Below, piece after piece: positions 1-9,920 of a stretch of 64,000 bases of DNA. The translations under genes and the position numbers were made by a program. The notes under the pieces were generated by a model that saw only the letters and a program-made list of their open reading frames with translations, had not been told where the DNA came from and searched no databases. The stretch is taken from contig JARHYK010000032.1 in the NCBI GenBank assembly GCA_029258515.1, forward strand, positions 97,287 through 161,286, given 5' to 3'. How positions within the stretch are numbered: position 1 is the first letter of the stretch; each line of letters begins with the position of its first letter. Source of the DNA: Clostridia bacterium (GTDB taxonomy: Bacteria; Bacillota; Clostridia; TANB77; CAG-508).

Positions 1-42
1 TTAGTAAATTAATAAAAAATTAAATTTTTTTATATTAATTCA

Positions 43-71
43 TTGTAAAATAAAAAAAATAGTGCTATTAT
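43..71 (+). promoter_or_regulatory. sigma-A-type promoter of nagB
   Basis: TTGTAA (43-48) and TATTAT (66-71) are separated by 17 bp and lie about 30 bp upstream of the nagB ribosome binding site. An almost identical stretch recurs at 13433-13463, so part of the signal may be a shared operator rather than only a promoter. Confidence 0.5.
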
Positions 72-101
72 TTATTTATATTAAGAGATGGAGGTAAAAA
101 A

Positions 102-833
102 ATGAAAATAATAAAAACAGAAAACTACGATATGATGAGTCGTAAAGCTGCAAATATTATAGCAGCGCAAATAATCAATAAATCTAATAGTGTATTGGGA
201 CTTGCAACAGGATCAACACCAATAGGAACATATAAAAGACTTATTGAAATGTACAAAGAAGGAGATTTAGATTTTATAGATATAAAAACTGCAAATTTAG
301 ATGAATATAAAGGACTTACAAAAGACAATGATCAAAGTTATTACTATTTTATGTTTAATAACCTTTTTAAAGATGTTAATATAGATATTGAAAATACAAA
401 TATTCCAGACGGTACAGAGCCAGATTCAAAAAAAGAGTGTGAACGTTATGAAAAAGTAATAAGTGATTTAGGAGGAATAGATTTACAACTTTTAGGATTA
501 GGACATAATGGACATATCGGATTTAATGAACCACAAGATGATTTTGTAAAGACTACACAATGTGTAAATTTACAAGAAAGTACAATAGAAGCTAATAAAC
601 GTTTCTTTAATGATGTAACTGAAGTTCCTAAACAAGCATATACTATGGGAATCGGAACAATAATGAAAGCTAAAAAGATACTTTTAATAGTAAATGGTGA
701 AGGAAAGGCAGATATATTAGAAAAAGTAGTAAATGGACCTATAACTCCAAAAGTGCCTGCATCAATTTTGCAATTACATCCAGATGTAACTATTGTGGCA
801 GATGAAGCTGCATTATCAAAAATTAAAATGTAA
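102..833 (+). CDS. nagB: glucosamine-6-phosphate deaminase
   Basis: Cytoplasmic enzyme that converts glucosamine-6-phosphate to fructose-6-phosphate and ammonia, feeding amino sugars into glycolysis. The 243-residue length is normal for the short Gram-positive NagB. Visible family motifs are the substrate loop GLATGSTPIGTY (about residues 33-44), the catalytic LDEYKGL segment (about 66-72) and the GLGHNGHIGFNEP block (about 130-142). GGAGG lies 7 bases before the ATG. It has its own promoter and is followed by a hairpin at 853-876, so it looks monocistronic. No nagA or PTS gene lies beside it. Confidence 0.95.
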   Translation: MKIIKTENYDMMSRKAANIIAAQIINKSNSVLGLATGSTPIGTYKRLIEMYKEGDLDFIDIKTANLDEYKGLTKDNDQSYYYFMFNNLFKDVNIDIENTNIPDGTEPDSKKECERYEKVISDLGGIDLQLLGLGHNGHIGFNEPQDDFVKTTQCVNLQESTIEANKRFFNDVTEVPKQAYTMGIGTIMKAKKILLIVNGEGKADILEKVVNGPITPKVPASILQLHPDVTIVADEAALSKIKM

Positions 834-852
834 TATAAATTTTAAAAACATG

Positions 853-884
853 TAAGGACTAGATTTATAGTCCTTATATTATAT
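853..884 (+). terminator. intrinsic terminator after nagB
   Basis: A 9-bp perfect stem (853-861 with 868-876, TAAGGACTA) and a 6-base loop are followed by a T/A-rich tract. It sits between nagB and the phosphodiesterase gene. Confidence 0.6.
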
Positions 885-898
885 TTAAGGAGGAAAAA

Positions 899-1450
899 AT
901 GAAATATTTAGTAGTATCAGACATACATGGTTCAAGTTATTATGCAAATAAGTTGGAAGAAATATATATAAAAGAAAAAGCAGATAAAATCATATTATTG
1001 GGAGATTTATATTATCATGGACCAAGAAATTCATTAACAGATGAATATAATCCTATGAAAGTAGCAGAAGTATTAAATAAATACAAAGATATTATCTTAT
1101 GTACAAAAGGAAATTGTGATGCTGAAGTAGATCAAATGATTTCTGAATTTAAGTTTGAAGATAATATAACTATAAATATAAATGGAACTGAATTTTTCTT
1201 TAGCCATGGACATAAATACAATATAACTAACATTCCACCGGTAGGGAAAGTAGTAGTATATGGCCATTTTCATATAGGTTTTATACAAGAACAAAATGGT
1301 ATAATATTTGCAAATCCAGGATCAATATCACTACCTAAAAACAATAGTAGACATAGTTATTTGATAATAGATGATAAAAATATAGTTTTAAAAGATATTG
1401 AAGGAAATGTTATTGAAAAAGTAAATTTTGGTAAAAATGATAGCATATAA
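899..1450 (+). CDS. YfcE/MJ0936-type metallophosphodiesterase
   Basis: Calcineurin-like phosphoesterase of the small YfcE family (183 residues, normal length), probably a cytosolic metal-dependent phosphodiesterase whose natural substrate is unknown. The metal-binding signature is complete: DIHGS near the N-terminus (8-12), GDLYYHG (about 36-42), KGNCD (about 73-77), SHGHKY (about 101-106) and YGHFH (about 121-125). AGGAGG lies 7 bases before the ATG. A strong terminator follows at 1463-1493. Confidence 0.9.
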   Translation: MKYLVVSDIHGSSYYANKLEEIYIKEKADKIILLGDLYYHGPRNSLTDEYNPMKVAEVLNKYKDIILCTKGNCDAEVDQMISEFKFEDNITININGTEFFFSHGHKYNITNIPPVGKVVVYGHFHIGFIQEQNGIIFANPGSISLPKNNSRHSYLIIDDKNIVLKDIEGNVIEKVNFGKNDSI

Positions 1451-1462
1451 TTAAATACAAAT

Positions 1463-1496
1463 AAAAGCAGATAAATTTTAATTATCTGCTTTTAAC
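1463..1496 (+). terminator. intrinsic terminator after the phosphodiesterase gene
   Basis: A 12-bp perfect stem (AAAAGCAGATAA, 1463-1474, with 1482-1493) starts 13 bases after the stop codon and ends in TTTT. Confidence 0.85.
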
Positions 1497-1757
1497 ACAG
1501 TTGATTTTAGTGTGAATATAAAGCTTATATAACATATGTAGCAATTTTTTGGATTTATGCTGTATTATATTTAGTGGCAAGAAAAATTAAAAAATTTGAT
1601 ACAGCAATAAGTTTGAAATGAAATGATAATTCTAATATATCAATAGGTTAGAAAGATATAAATGACTAAAATAAAAACGTATAAAATAAATAGAGTTTTA
1701 ACTTTTAATAGCTAATAAATTTTATTTAAGCTAAAACGAAAAATGTCGAAAAAACAG

Positions 1758-1786
1758 TTGAAAATTCAATTTATCTATGATAAAAT
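1758..1786 (+). promoter_or_regulatory. promoter of the dockerin/cohesin pair
   Basis: TTGAAA (1758-1763), a 17-bp spacer and TAAAAT (1781-1786) lie about 25 bases before the GGGAGG ribosome binding site of the dockerin gene. No other promoter-like element is evident before the cohesin gene, so both are probably co-transcribed. The stretch 1497-1757 shows no gene. Confidence 0.55.
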
Positions 1787-1825
1787 TTTGGTTAAATGTA
1801 ATAAAATAGGGAGGATAATACTAGG

Positions 1826-4800
1826 ATGAATTTTAAAAGAAAAACATTATTAATATTGGAAATAATTGGACTAATAGTTTTAGCAGGTACAACATATACA
1901 TATGCCTCAGTTTCTGAAGAAACTAAAAAATCAAATGACTTTACGTATTTATCAGATATTACGTATGTAGAAGATAAATCATTTGTTGATTCAGAACACT
2001 TTATATATAAAGATACAAATGAAACAAGTAATTTGATTACTGTAAATGTTGAAGGAAAAAAAAGATCATTTTTCAAAGGAATGTGTGCATGGGCGACATC
2101 AGAACTTGTATATGATTTACGTAACTATGATTATGATTATTTTACATCTTATTTAGGAGTTGATGTTAGGCAACAAGAAACTTATGCAAATAACGGAGTT
2201 ATTTTCCGTATTTATGTATCAGAAGATGGCGAAAATTGGGGCAAACCGATAGCTCAAACTAATGCTATTAGAGGAATGGATAATTCTAAATTTATTAAAG
2301 TAAATATAAAAAATGCTAAGTATTTAAAATTAGTAGCAGATGAAAATGGGGATAGCTGGTTTACGCAATGGTATGATGAAGCAGTTTACGCTGATGCAAA
2401 ATTAATAAAAGAAGGATATCAAGAAGATACTTCAGTAATTGACTTTATAAAACCAGTAGAAGAATATGATAATATAATAAAGAATAAATATGCAGGACAA
2501 GAAATTACAGGGGACTATGAATTGACATTATTACAAAGAGAATTTGTTAATAATGTTGGATATGATATTTTGCAAAGCTTTGTAAAATATAATGAAAATT
2601 ATAAAGAAGTTGTTTCATGGTTAATGAATGATAATGAAAATCTTTGTCTTTATATAATGGGAGGAAAACCAGATGGTGCGTATATAGAATCTCTAAAAGT
2701 ACTTTCTGAATTATATACTAGATATAAAGATGATTTAAAAAATGAAACTGTAACTAAAAATGGAATAGTGTTAAAAGATTTATATCGTAAAATGATGGTT
2801 AGTTTATCATTAACACATTCAGCTAATTGTGGATTATGGGCTGGGGGAATGACAAACAATCCAAATGATCCAAATAATTCAAATGCTGTTACACGTTATG
2901 AAATTTATAAAAAAATGCATCAAGAAGGTAAATTAGATAATAAAATATTTGAATTCCTTAAAGTTGAAGAAATGAGATTTTTAACAAATAATATTATTGA
3001 TGATGAAGAAATAGAATGGATAAATGCATATACTAAAAAACAACCTAAAAATCCTAGAGATCCATATACATATATTAAATATGGTGCTGGATATGATTAT
3101 AATAAAAATCAATATTATACTTCAGAGAACTATAAAAAATGGAATAAAAAATATGATTTGTCTAAATTTAACATAACTTACAAAAAAGGATTTCCAAAAT
3201 TATGGATTGTTTTTGAGGAAGGCGGAGTCTGTGGTGCTATTTCAAAAACTGGTTCAAACATATGGGGATCATATGGAGTTCCTTCTACAGTTGTACATCA
3301 ACCGGGTCATGCAGCATATATTGTTTATTCTAAAAGAGCAAATGGCGATGGAGTTTGGAATTTATATAATGATGTTTCTGGATGGAGCCAAACTGGAAAA
3401 ACAGAAAAATTAACAATAAGAATGCCAAATGGTTGGGGGACAGGTGATTATGCAAGTTTCTATTCTGGAAGCTATATTTTATTAGCTCAGGCAGCACTAA
3501 ATGATTTTAATAATTATGAGAAAGCAGAAAAAATATTATTGCTTGCAAACACATATAATAATGACAAAGAAAAATTAAATCAATTATATAGAGAGGCCCT
3601 TAAAATACAACCTTTTAATTTCGATGCATGGCATGGATTGGTGGAATTATATAAAAATGATAAAACAAAAACTGATGAAGACTATTGTAATTTAGCACAT
3701 GAAATTGCTGATAATTTAAAATATTATCCATTACCAATGTATGACTTATTAAGAATAATAGAACCTTGTATAGAAACAGTAGGGAATAAAGTACAATTTA
3801 CATTATTGAGAACAAAAGCTTTAAAGGAAGCATCAAATGTAAAAGATTCAGATTCGATACAAGCAAATGCAGTTAGAGCGGTAGCAAATTATCTATTAGG
3901 AACAGTTGATAATACAGTAGCAAGTTTTTCTTTTGATGGAGAGAATGCAGGAAGTATTATGTTGGCAGAACGTTTTAAGGATTCAAATGTTAGATGGGAG
4001 TATAGTTTAAATGAAAAACAAACTTGGACTCAAACAAGTAAACACAAAGTAGGGTTAACAAAACAAGAATTAGAAAGTATTACAGAAAATACTGATATTT
4101 ATGTTCATATTGTAGGTTCTGATTATAGTGATAAGAATATTTTTAAGATAGATATACAAAAATCAGCAACACCAAATAAACTTTATAATAATGATTTAGA
4201 AAATAAAATTATTGGTGCTACTGATACTATGGAGTGGAGATTAAATAGTAATGAACCTTGGACATCATATAAAACTAAGGAACCTGATTTAACTGGAAAT
4301 AAAACAGTCGAAGTAAGAGTTGGAAAAAATGGAATCTATACACCTAGTGATATATTAACTTATAATTTTACAGAAGATAATCAACCAGATGAACAAAAAT
4401 ATATTCCAATATCTCATTTATCAATCCATAAACTTTCATCACAACAGTCTAATGCGGAAGCAGGAAAGAATGTAATAGATGGAAATATTAAAACTATATG
4501 GCACAGTAAGTGGAATGGATCTGATAAAGAAAGGTTTATTATAATAAAATTAGATACACCAGTATATTTATCTGCATTGCAATATGTACCAAGACAAGAT
4601 GCAAGCAATGGTAGAATCAAAAGTGGAACAATATCAGTAAGTATGGATGATTCAAGTTGGACTGAAGTAGGTACTATATCTAATTGGAAGAATGATTCTT
4701 CACCTAAAACAGTAGTATTTGATAAATCTGTTAAAGCGCAATATATCAAATTACAGGCTACACAAAATCATGGAGATGGAAGAAGCTTCATTTCAGGAGC

Positions 4801-5680
4801 TATGGTTAATTTATTTGAAGATACAACAAAGAAAGAAACGCCAACAGCTAGTGTGGAATACAACATAGCTGAATTAACTAATAAAGATGTTACAGCTAAA
4901 TTGATAAATGCAAGTACAGATATAACGATTACTAATAATGGAGGAAAAGATACATATGTATTTACAAAAAATGGTAAATTTACTTTTGAATTTGTAGATA
5001 AATATGGAAATAAAGGTAGTACAACAGCTACTGTCAATTGGATAGATAAAGAAGCTCCAACAGCGAATATTGAATATAGTACTTTAAAAGAAACATCAGA
5101 TCCTGTTATAGCAAAATTAGTAAGTAATGAAGAAATCATAATAACAAATAATTATGGAAAAGATAGTTATACTTTTAATAAAAATGGTACTTTTGAGTTT
5201 GTTTATCAAGATAAAGCAGGAAATATTGCAAAAACTACTGCTACGGTAAATTGGATTAAACAAAAGGATGAAAATATGGAATTTTCTTCTGAAAAATATG
5301 TGATTTCAGATAATATGGTTTCTAGAATACTTCCAGGAACTACTATTAAAGAATTTAAGAAAAATGTAGAAACAAATCAAAATTTACTATTTATAAATAA
5401 AGAAGGGAAGAATTTAGAAGAAGATGATATTTTAGGGACAGGTGTTATATTAAAAGTAGGTAATACTTCTCAATATGAAATTGTTATAACAGGAGATCTT
5501 GATGGTGATGGGATTGTTACAGTAAATGATCTTGCTAAATTAAAATTACATTATGTAGAAATCGAAAATTTAGAAGGTTGTTATTTAAAAGCTGCAGATA
5601 TTGACAATGATGGAATGATTACAGTAAATGATATCGCACAAATAAAACTATCATTAATTAATTTAATAGAAATAAAATAG
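1826..5680 (+). CDS. secreted multidomain dockerin protein with NPCBM, transglutaminase-like Cys-His core and F5/8C domain
   Basis: Large (1284 aa) exported surface protein. Order seen: signal peptide (1-28), an NPCBM-like carbohydrate-binding domain (about 50-200), a helical segment, then a catalytic-looking core with GGVCGA (Cys469), QPGHAAY (His495) and Asp516, the order of a transglutaminase-like/papain-fold triad. TPR-like helices follow. An F5/8-type C (CBM32-like) domain lies at about 861-1001, two Ig-like repeats ending in TATVNWI at about 1006-1145, and a type I dockerin at about 1222-1284 with two calcium loops (DLDGDGIVTVNDLA and DIDNDGMITVNDIA). The next gene, 13 bases on, encodes a cohesin, so the dockerin probably docks this protein to the cell surface. 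The substrate is unknown; the two lectin-like domains suggest a glycosylated target. Domain boundaries are estimates. Confidence 0.85.
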   Translation: MNFKRKTLLILEIIGLIVLAGTTYTYASVSEETKKSNDFTYLSDITYVEDKSFVDSEHFIYKDTNETSNLITVNVEGKKRSFFKGMCAWATSELVYDLRNYDYDYFTSYLGVDVRQQETYANNGVIFRIYVSEDGENWGKPIAQTNAIRGMDNSKFIKVNIKNAKYLKLVADENGDSWFTQWYDEAVYADAKLIKEGYQEDTSVIDFIKPVEEYDNIIKNKYAGQEITGDYELTLLQREFVNNVGYDILQSFVKYNENYKEVVSWLMNDNENLCLYIMGGKPDGAYIESLKVLSELYTRYKDDLKNETVTKNGIVLKDLYRKMMVSLSLTHSANCGLWAGGMTNNPNDPNNSNAVTRYEIYKKMHQEGKLDNKIFEFLKVEEMRFLTNNIIDDEEIEWINAYTKKQPKNPRDPYTYIKYGAGYDYNKNQYYTSENYKKWNKKYDLSKFNITYKKGFPKLWIVFEEGGVCGAISKTGSNIWGSYGVPSTVVHQPGHAAYIVYSKRANGDGVWNLYNDVSGWSQTGKTEKLTIRMPNGWGTGDYASFYSGSYILLAQAALNDFNNYEKAEKILLLANTYNNDKEKLNQLYREALKIQPFNFDAWHGLVELYKNDKTKTDEDYCNLAHEIADNLKYYPLPMYDLLRIIEPCIETVGNKVQFTLLRTKALKEASNVKDSDSIQANAVRAVANYLLGTVDNTVASFSFDGENAGSIMLAERFKDSNVRWEYSLNEKQTWTQTSKHKVGLTKQELESITENTDIYVHIVGSDYSDKNIFKIDIQKSATPNKLYNNDLENKIIGATDTMEWRLNSNEPWTSYKTKEPDLTGNKTVEVRVGKNGIYTPSDILTYNFTEDNQPDEQKYIPISHLSIHKLSSQQSNAEAGKNVIDGNIKTIWHSKWNGSDKERFIIIKLDTPVYLSALQYVPRQDASNGRIKSGTISVSMDDSSWTEVGTISNWKNDSSPKTVVFDKSVKAQYIKLQATQNHGDGRSFISGAMVNLFEDTTKKETPTASVEYNIAELTNKDVTAKLINASTDITITNNGGKDTYVFTKNGKFTFEFVDKYGNKGSTTATVNWIDKEAPTANIEYSTLKETSDPVIAKLVSNEEIIITNNYGKDSYTFNKNGTFEFVYQDKAGNIAKTTATVNWIKQKDENMEFSSEKYVISDNMVSRILPGTTIKEFKKNVETNQNLLFINKEGKNLEEDDILGTGVILKVGNTSQYEIVITGDLDGDGIVTVNDLAKLKLHYVEIENLEGCYLKAADIDNDGMITVNDIAQIKLSLINLIEIK

Positions 5681-5693
5681 GGGAGTTAAAAGT

Positions 5694-6482
5694 ATGAAAA
5701 AAATAATTAAAATAAGTTGTATCTTAATAACACTTCTTCTAATAATGGGAAGTACAGTATTTGCAGCACTTGATTGTGCACTAAATATGCAAGCAACTAA
5801 AACGGAAGTTACTAAAAATGAGGAAGTTACTATAAATATTAATTTGTCTAATATTCAATCAGAAAAAGGAGTTATTGCTTTAGGAGCAAGATTAGAATAT
5901 GATAAAAATAGTTTGGAATTAGTGAAAATGGAAGGAAAAAATAGTTGGTCAACTCCTTCATATAATGAAGCAACTGGGAAGTTAGTAACGGATAGAAATG
6001 GAGTTACTAAAAAAGATGAAACTGTTTTCCAAATAACATTTAAAGTTAAGACAGAAAAAAGACAAACTCTTAGTATATCATTGAAAGATATTACTGTTGC
6101 AGATGGTACCTTACCAATTAAAAAGATAGAAAAGATTAGCAAGGATATTACAATAAAGGAAATAAATCCTAATCCTGAGCCAAGTCCGAATCCAGATGTA
6201 AAACCAGATCCAGATGTAAAACCAAATCCAGATGTAAAACCAGATATAGGACATGATAATGAACCAAATATAAAACCAAGTCAAGGAGTAAATCAAAATA
6301 TAGATATATCAGCAAATAATATAAATTCAAACAAAACTAACACTCAAAACTCTATTAGTAATAAAAAATTGCCTAAAGCAGGAATTACAAATATATTTTT
6401 AATTATACTAATTATAGTTATTGTTTTAATAGTGATATTTTATATTAGATTAAAAACACTTGATAAAAAAGTTAAAAGATAA
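5694..6482 (+). CDS. cell-surface anchored single-cohesin protein
   Basis: A 262-residue surface protein with a signal peptide (1-24), one cohesin domain (about 28-155) and a Pro/Asp spacer made of short PDVKP repeats (about 160-190). An LPKAG motif (226-230), a hydrophobic segment and a basic tail (KTLDKKVKR) form an LPxTG-like sorting signal. The order cohesin, spacer, anchor is that of a cellulosomal anchoring protein reduced to one cohesin. It lies directly downstream of the dockerin protein with its own GGGGAG site and is followed by a terminator. Inference: one cohesin tethers one dockerin partner to the wall. Cohesin identity rests on beta-sandwich spacing and context rather than an invariant motif; LPKAG is not the canonical LPxTG. 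Confidence 0.8.
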   Translation: MKKIIKISCILITLLLIMGSTVFAALDCALNMQATKTEVTKNEEVTININLSNIQSEKGVIALGARLEYDKNSLELVKMEGKNSWSTPSYNEATGKLVTDRNGVTKKDETVFQITFKVKTEKRQTLSISLKDITVADGTLPIKKIEKISKDITIKEINPNPEPSPNPDVKPDPDVKPNPDVKPDIGHDNEPNIKPSQGVNQNIDISANNINSNKTNTQNSISNKKLPKAGITNIFLIILIIVIVLIVIFYIRLKTLDKKVKR

Positions 6483-6490
6483 TAAAAATT

Positions 6491-6542
6491 ATAATATAAA
6501 GAAAGAGATTGGAAAAAAATTTCTTTCTTTATATTATATTTA
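6491..6542 (+). terminator. terminator of the dockerin/cohesin operon
   Basis: A 14-bp perfect stem (6493-6506 with 6522-6535) directly downstream of the cohesin stop codon. Confidence 0.8.
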
Positions 6543-6695
6543 ATAAGGTCTTAAGAATAAAGATTTTACATTTTAAAAAGAAAAATTATTATAGATAATT
6601 TTGCAAATTTGATAACTTAATGATAAAATTAGAATTATAGGATAAGTAACAAAAATTGCAATAAATTTTAATCGGTGTAGGAGATGTTAATTAAA

Positions 6696-7886
6696 ATGGA
6701 ACAAAATACTAAGAAAAATATGTTGTTAATTTATATACATACATTTTTATCAACATTTATACTATATTATATATGTGATACTTTATTCTTCATTGAAAGA
6801 GGATTAGTATCAAGCCAATATATTAGTTTTGTTGGAATATCATTTTTGATAAAGATAATATTAGACATACCTTTTGGGATTATAGCAGATAGAAAAGATA
6901 AAAAGAAAATATTATTAATAAGTAATTTATTATTTATAATCTCAACTTTGCTTTTTATTTTTTCACATAATTATATTAGTTTTTTAATTGCTATAATAAT
7001 AAATGCCATAAATAATGCACTAAGTTCAGGAATAGTAAATTCTATACTATATGAAAGTACTAAAAATAAAGAAAAATTTAATAAAGTACTATTTTATAAT
7101 TCTTTTTTTTATAATATTGCATATATGTTTGCAATGATAGCTGGTGGTTATATCGGACAAAAGTATGGATTAATATATACATATTGGATAACTTTAATTC
7201 CATTTATTATTGACTTTTTCATAATAACTATGATTAGAACTAATAATCATATAGATACTCAAAGTAATGAAAATAATATAGAAATACTTAAAAATGGAAT
7301 TAAAGAGATAAAGAAAAGTTCTTACTTATTACAATTAATATTAAAAAGTACAATAATGTTTGCTGGAATTAAATTGGTAGAAGAAAGTCATCCAGAATAT
7401 GCAAGTAATATAGGACTATCTGTTTTTATTATTGGAATTTATACTGCACTTATATTGGCATTTTGTATTCTAGGTAGTTATATAGGAAGCAAAATAAAAA
7501 AAGATAAATATAATCTAATATTAAGTATTAATCCAATTATAGTAGGAATTTGCATATTAATGGTAGGAATATTGAACAATTATTTAGGTATAATATGTAT
7601 TTTAATAATTTATATTTTTTCAGAAAGTTTTGATAATATAATGAAGGCAAAATTACATAACAGTATTTCCTCAAAATCAAGAGTTACAGTTGAGTCAATA
7701 AATCAATTTGTATTGGGATTATGTGGATTTATATTTAGTATGTTAATGGTAATTTTATTGAAAAGTGTAAATTTGAATGTTATGTATGTTTGTATAGGAA
7801 GCATTATAATTACATTTAACTTAATAAATATAGTTAGAAATAAGATAAAAAGTCGTTTCTTAAAAAAGAAAATAGATTTGAAATAG
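6696..7886 (+). CDS. MFS-type multidrug or sugar efflux transporter
   Basis: Twelve-helix major facilitator protein of about 396 residues. The motif-A-like loop GIIADRKDKKK follows the second helix, and the rest alternates hydrophobic helices with short Lys-rich loops. The in-frame ATG at 6684 touches the AGGAG (6679-6683), so the ATG at 6696, 12 bases after that site, is the better start. It stands alone, with terminators on both sides of its region. The substrate cannot be read from sequence. A second, C-terminal basic tail is normal for the family. Confidence 0.85.
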   Translation: MEQNTKKNMLLIYIHTFLSTFILYYICDTLFFIERGLVSSQYISFVGISFLIKIILDIPFGIIADRKDKKKILLISNLLFIISTLLFIFSHNYISFLIAIIINAINNALSSGIVNSILYESTKNKEKFNKVLFYNSFFYNIAYMFAMIAGGYIGQKYGLIYTYWITLIPFIIDFFIITMIRTNNHIDTQSNENNIEILKNGIKEIKKSSYLLQLILKSTIMFAGIKLVEESHPEYASNIGLSVFIIGIYTALILAFCILGSYIGSKIKKDKYNLILSINPIIVGICILMVGILNNYLGIICILIIYIFSESFDNIMKAKLHNSISSKSRVTVESINQFVLGLCGFIFSMLMVILLKSVNLNVMYVCIGSIIITFNLINIVRNKIKSRFLKKKIDLK

Positions 7887-8247
7887 AAATATAAAAACAA
7901 TAAAGAAAAGAGAATTATATACGGAAATATTTTATATAACAAAATATTTTAAAGATATATTCGAAAAATTAAATATTACATTATTTACAGCATTAACAGA
8001 AAATAATTTATATCAATGCATACATTAACATGCCTCTTATATTTGCATCCTATCCCTTATTGTGCAAAACTTTGATAATGTAAACTGAATTGTTGTTCTT
8101 AATTCTTTACTAAAATATATTTAAATTATTTAAGTAATATATACAAGCGATTATATTACTATAATAAAATTCTAAAAAAGAATATATTTTTTAATTTTAC
8201 ATATTCTAAAATATAATTAATAAAGATAAGAAACTGTATGAAAGAAT
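7887..8247. other. intergenic region without a gene
   Basis: About 360 bases of AT-rich DNA after the MFS gene. It holds one copy of a dispersed repeat (8019-8076) and nothing else recognisable. Confidence 0.6.
8019..8076. repeat. dispersed repeat, left half (copy 1)
   Basis: These 58 bases match 16274-16331 at 55 positions. The repeat begins CATACATTAACATGCC and ends GCAAAACTTTGAT. It is non-coding in both places. Confidence 0.85.
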
Positions 8248-8286
8248 CATTCCGAAAATTTAAAAAATATTTACTTTTTCGGAATG
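8248..8286 (+). promoter_or_regulatory. inverted repeat in front of the DUF4143 ATPase gene
   Basis: An 11-bp perfect inverted repeat CATTCCGAAAA (8248-8258) with TTTTCGGAATG (8276-8286) lies 18 bases before the GAGGTG ribosome binding site. It could be an operator or an RNA hairpin in the leader. Confidence 0.45.
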
Positions 8287-8316
8287 GAATGATATAATAA
8301 TAATGAGGTGATAAAA

Positions 8317-9508
8317 ATGAAATTAATTGAAAGAAGTAATTACTTAAATACATTAATTGATGTTATAGGAACGCCCGATATCAAAGTGATTACAGGAATT
8401 AGAAGATCACGGTAAATCGAAATTGCTAGAAAATTTTAAGGATTATATTAAATTAAATATAAAAGATTATAATATAATAGAAATAAATTTTAATTTACCT
8501 AAATATGAAAATTTAAAAGAATATCATAAATTATATGAATATATAAGTGAAAATTACAATGAGAATAAGCAAAATTTTGTGTTAATAGATGAAGTTCAAA
8601 TGTGTGAAGGGTTTGAAAAAACTATTAATGGAATACATGCAGAAGAAAAATATGATATCTATATAACTGGATCTAATGCATTTTTATTAAGTAGTGATTT
8701 AGCAACATTATTTACAGGAAGAACTTTTGAAATTGAAATCTTTCCATTTTCGTTTAAAGAATACTTAAAATATTATAATTATACTGATGTTCAAGAAGCA
8801 TTTAATAAATATGTAAAAGAAGGTGGAATGTCAGGTTCATATGTATATAAAACTCCAGAAGAGAAATATAAATATATTTCGGAAGTATTAAATACTTTGA
8901 TAGTAAGAGATATTAAATATAAATATGATGTACAAAATATAAATGTTTTAAATAATCTAAACAACTATTTAATGGACAATATTTCTAATTTAACATCATC
9001 AAATAATATAACAAATTACTTAAATAGTAATAATGTTAAAATAACAGATAAAACTGTAAAGAATTATATAGATTATTTGTGTAATGCTTTTGCATTCTAT
9101 AAAGTTAAAAGATACGATATAAAAGGAAAAATGTATTTAAGTACACAAGATAAATATTACTTAGCAGATTATTCTTTTAGATATGCAATACTTGGAACTA
9201 ATAACATTGATTATGGAAGAACCTATGAAAATATTGTTGCAATTGAATTATTAAGGCGAGGATATGAAATATATGTAGGAAAGATGTATCAAAAAGAAAT
9301 TGATTTTGTTGCTACAAAACGTAATGAAAAAATTTATATACAAGTTTCTGATAATATTAGTGATGATGCAATGTTGAAAAGAGAGGTTACACCATTATTA
9401 CAAATTAAAGATGCATATCCAAAGATATTAATAGCCAGAACTAAACATGAAAATTATCAATATGAAGGAATTCAAATATATGATATAGCAAATTGGTTAT
9501 CACATTAG
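8317..9508 (+). pseudogene. AAA-family ATPase with DUF4143 domain, frameshifted in Walker A
   Basis: With one base removed this is a 396-residue AAA_14/DUF4143 ATPase, a family often found as isolated accessory genes of unclear function. The ATG at 8317 follows GAGGTG. The frame is lost at base 8410, where TCACGGTAAATCG would read SGKS if the C were absent, completing the Walker A GIRRSGKSKLL. Downstream are Walker B (LIDEVQ), the sensor-like ITGSNAFLL and TGRTFEIEIFPFS, and the C-terminal nuclease-like EIDFVATK. The stop codon lies inside a long terminator hairpin. Everything outside the one extra base is intact, so this may be a sequence error or a very recent mutation. Confidence 0.85.
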
Positions 9509-9542
9509 AAAATGTATAATATTTTATACATTTTCTAATGTG
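9501..9542 (+). terminator. 18-bp perfect hairpin at the end of the DUF4143 gene
   Basis: 9501-9518 pairs perfectly with 9525-9542 around a 6-base loop; the TAG stop is in the left arm. The 3' side is only weakly T-rich, so it may also act as an mRNA 3' stabiliser. Confidence 0.65.
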
Positions 9543-9920
9543 AATTTTCATAATGTTTTACATGAAATTAATTATAATAATATAAAAACTTAAAATGTAA
9601 AAAGAGGAAAGTTAAAGAAGATGAGGATATACATTATTTAAGAATATTTAATATGGTAGGGCGTACTGCTTATTTTGAAAAACAATATTAAAGTTCCTAA
9701 GATTTATGAAAAATGGGGTGGGACATTAAGTCCACATACTAATTTTGAATAGAATATAAAAATAAATGTAAAATCAATTTATATATAAAGAAGTGAAGAG
9801 TATAAAATGGAGAATATTCAAAGAAAATATAATAAAAATTTGCGAATATTTTTATTATATGCTCTTTTTATGTAGTTTTTTACTTTTGTGTAAAATAAGG
9901 AAAAAGTTCGGAGGTGTATA

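Noticed and set aside
6180..6245. CRISPR-like short repeats
   Set aside because: They are PDVKP coding repeats inside the cohesin protein with no spacers. No array was seen elsewhere.
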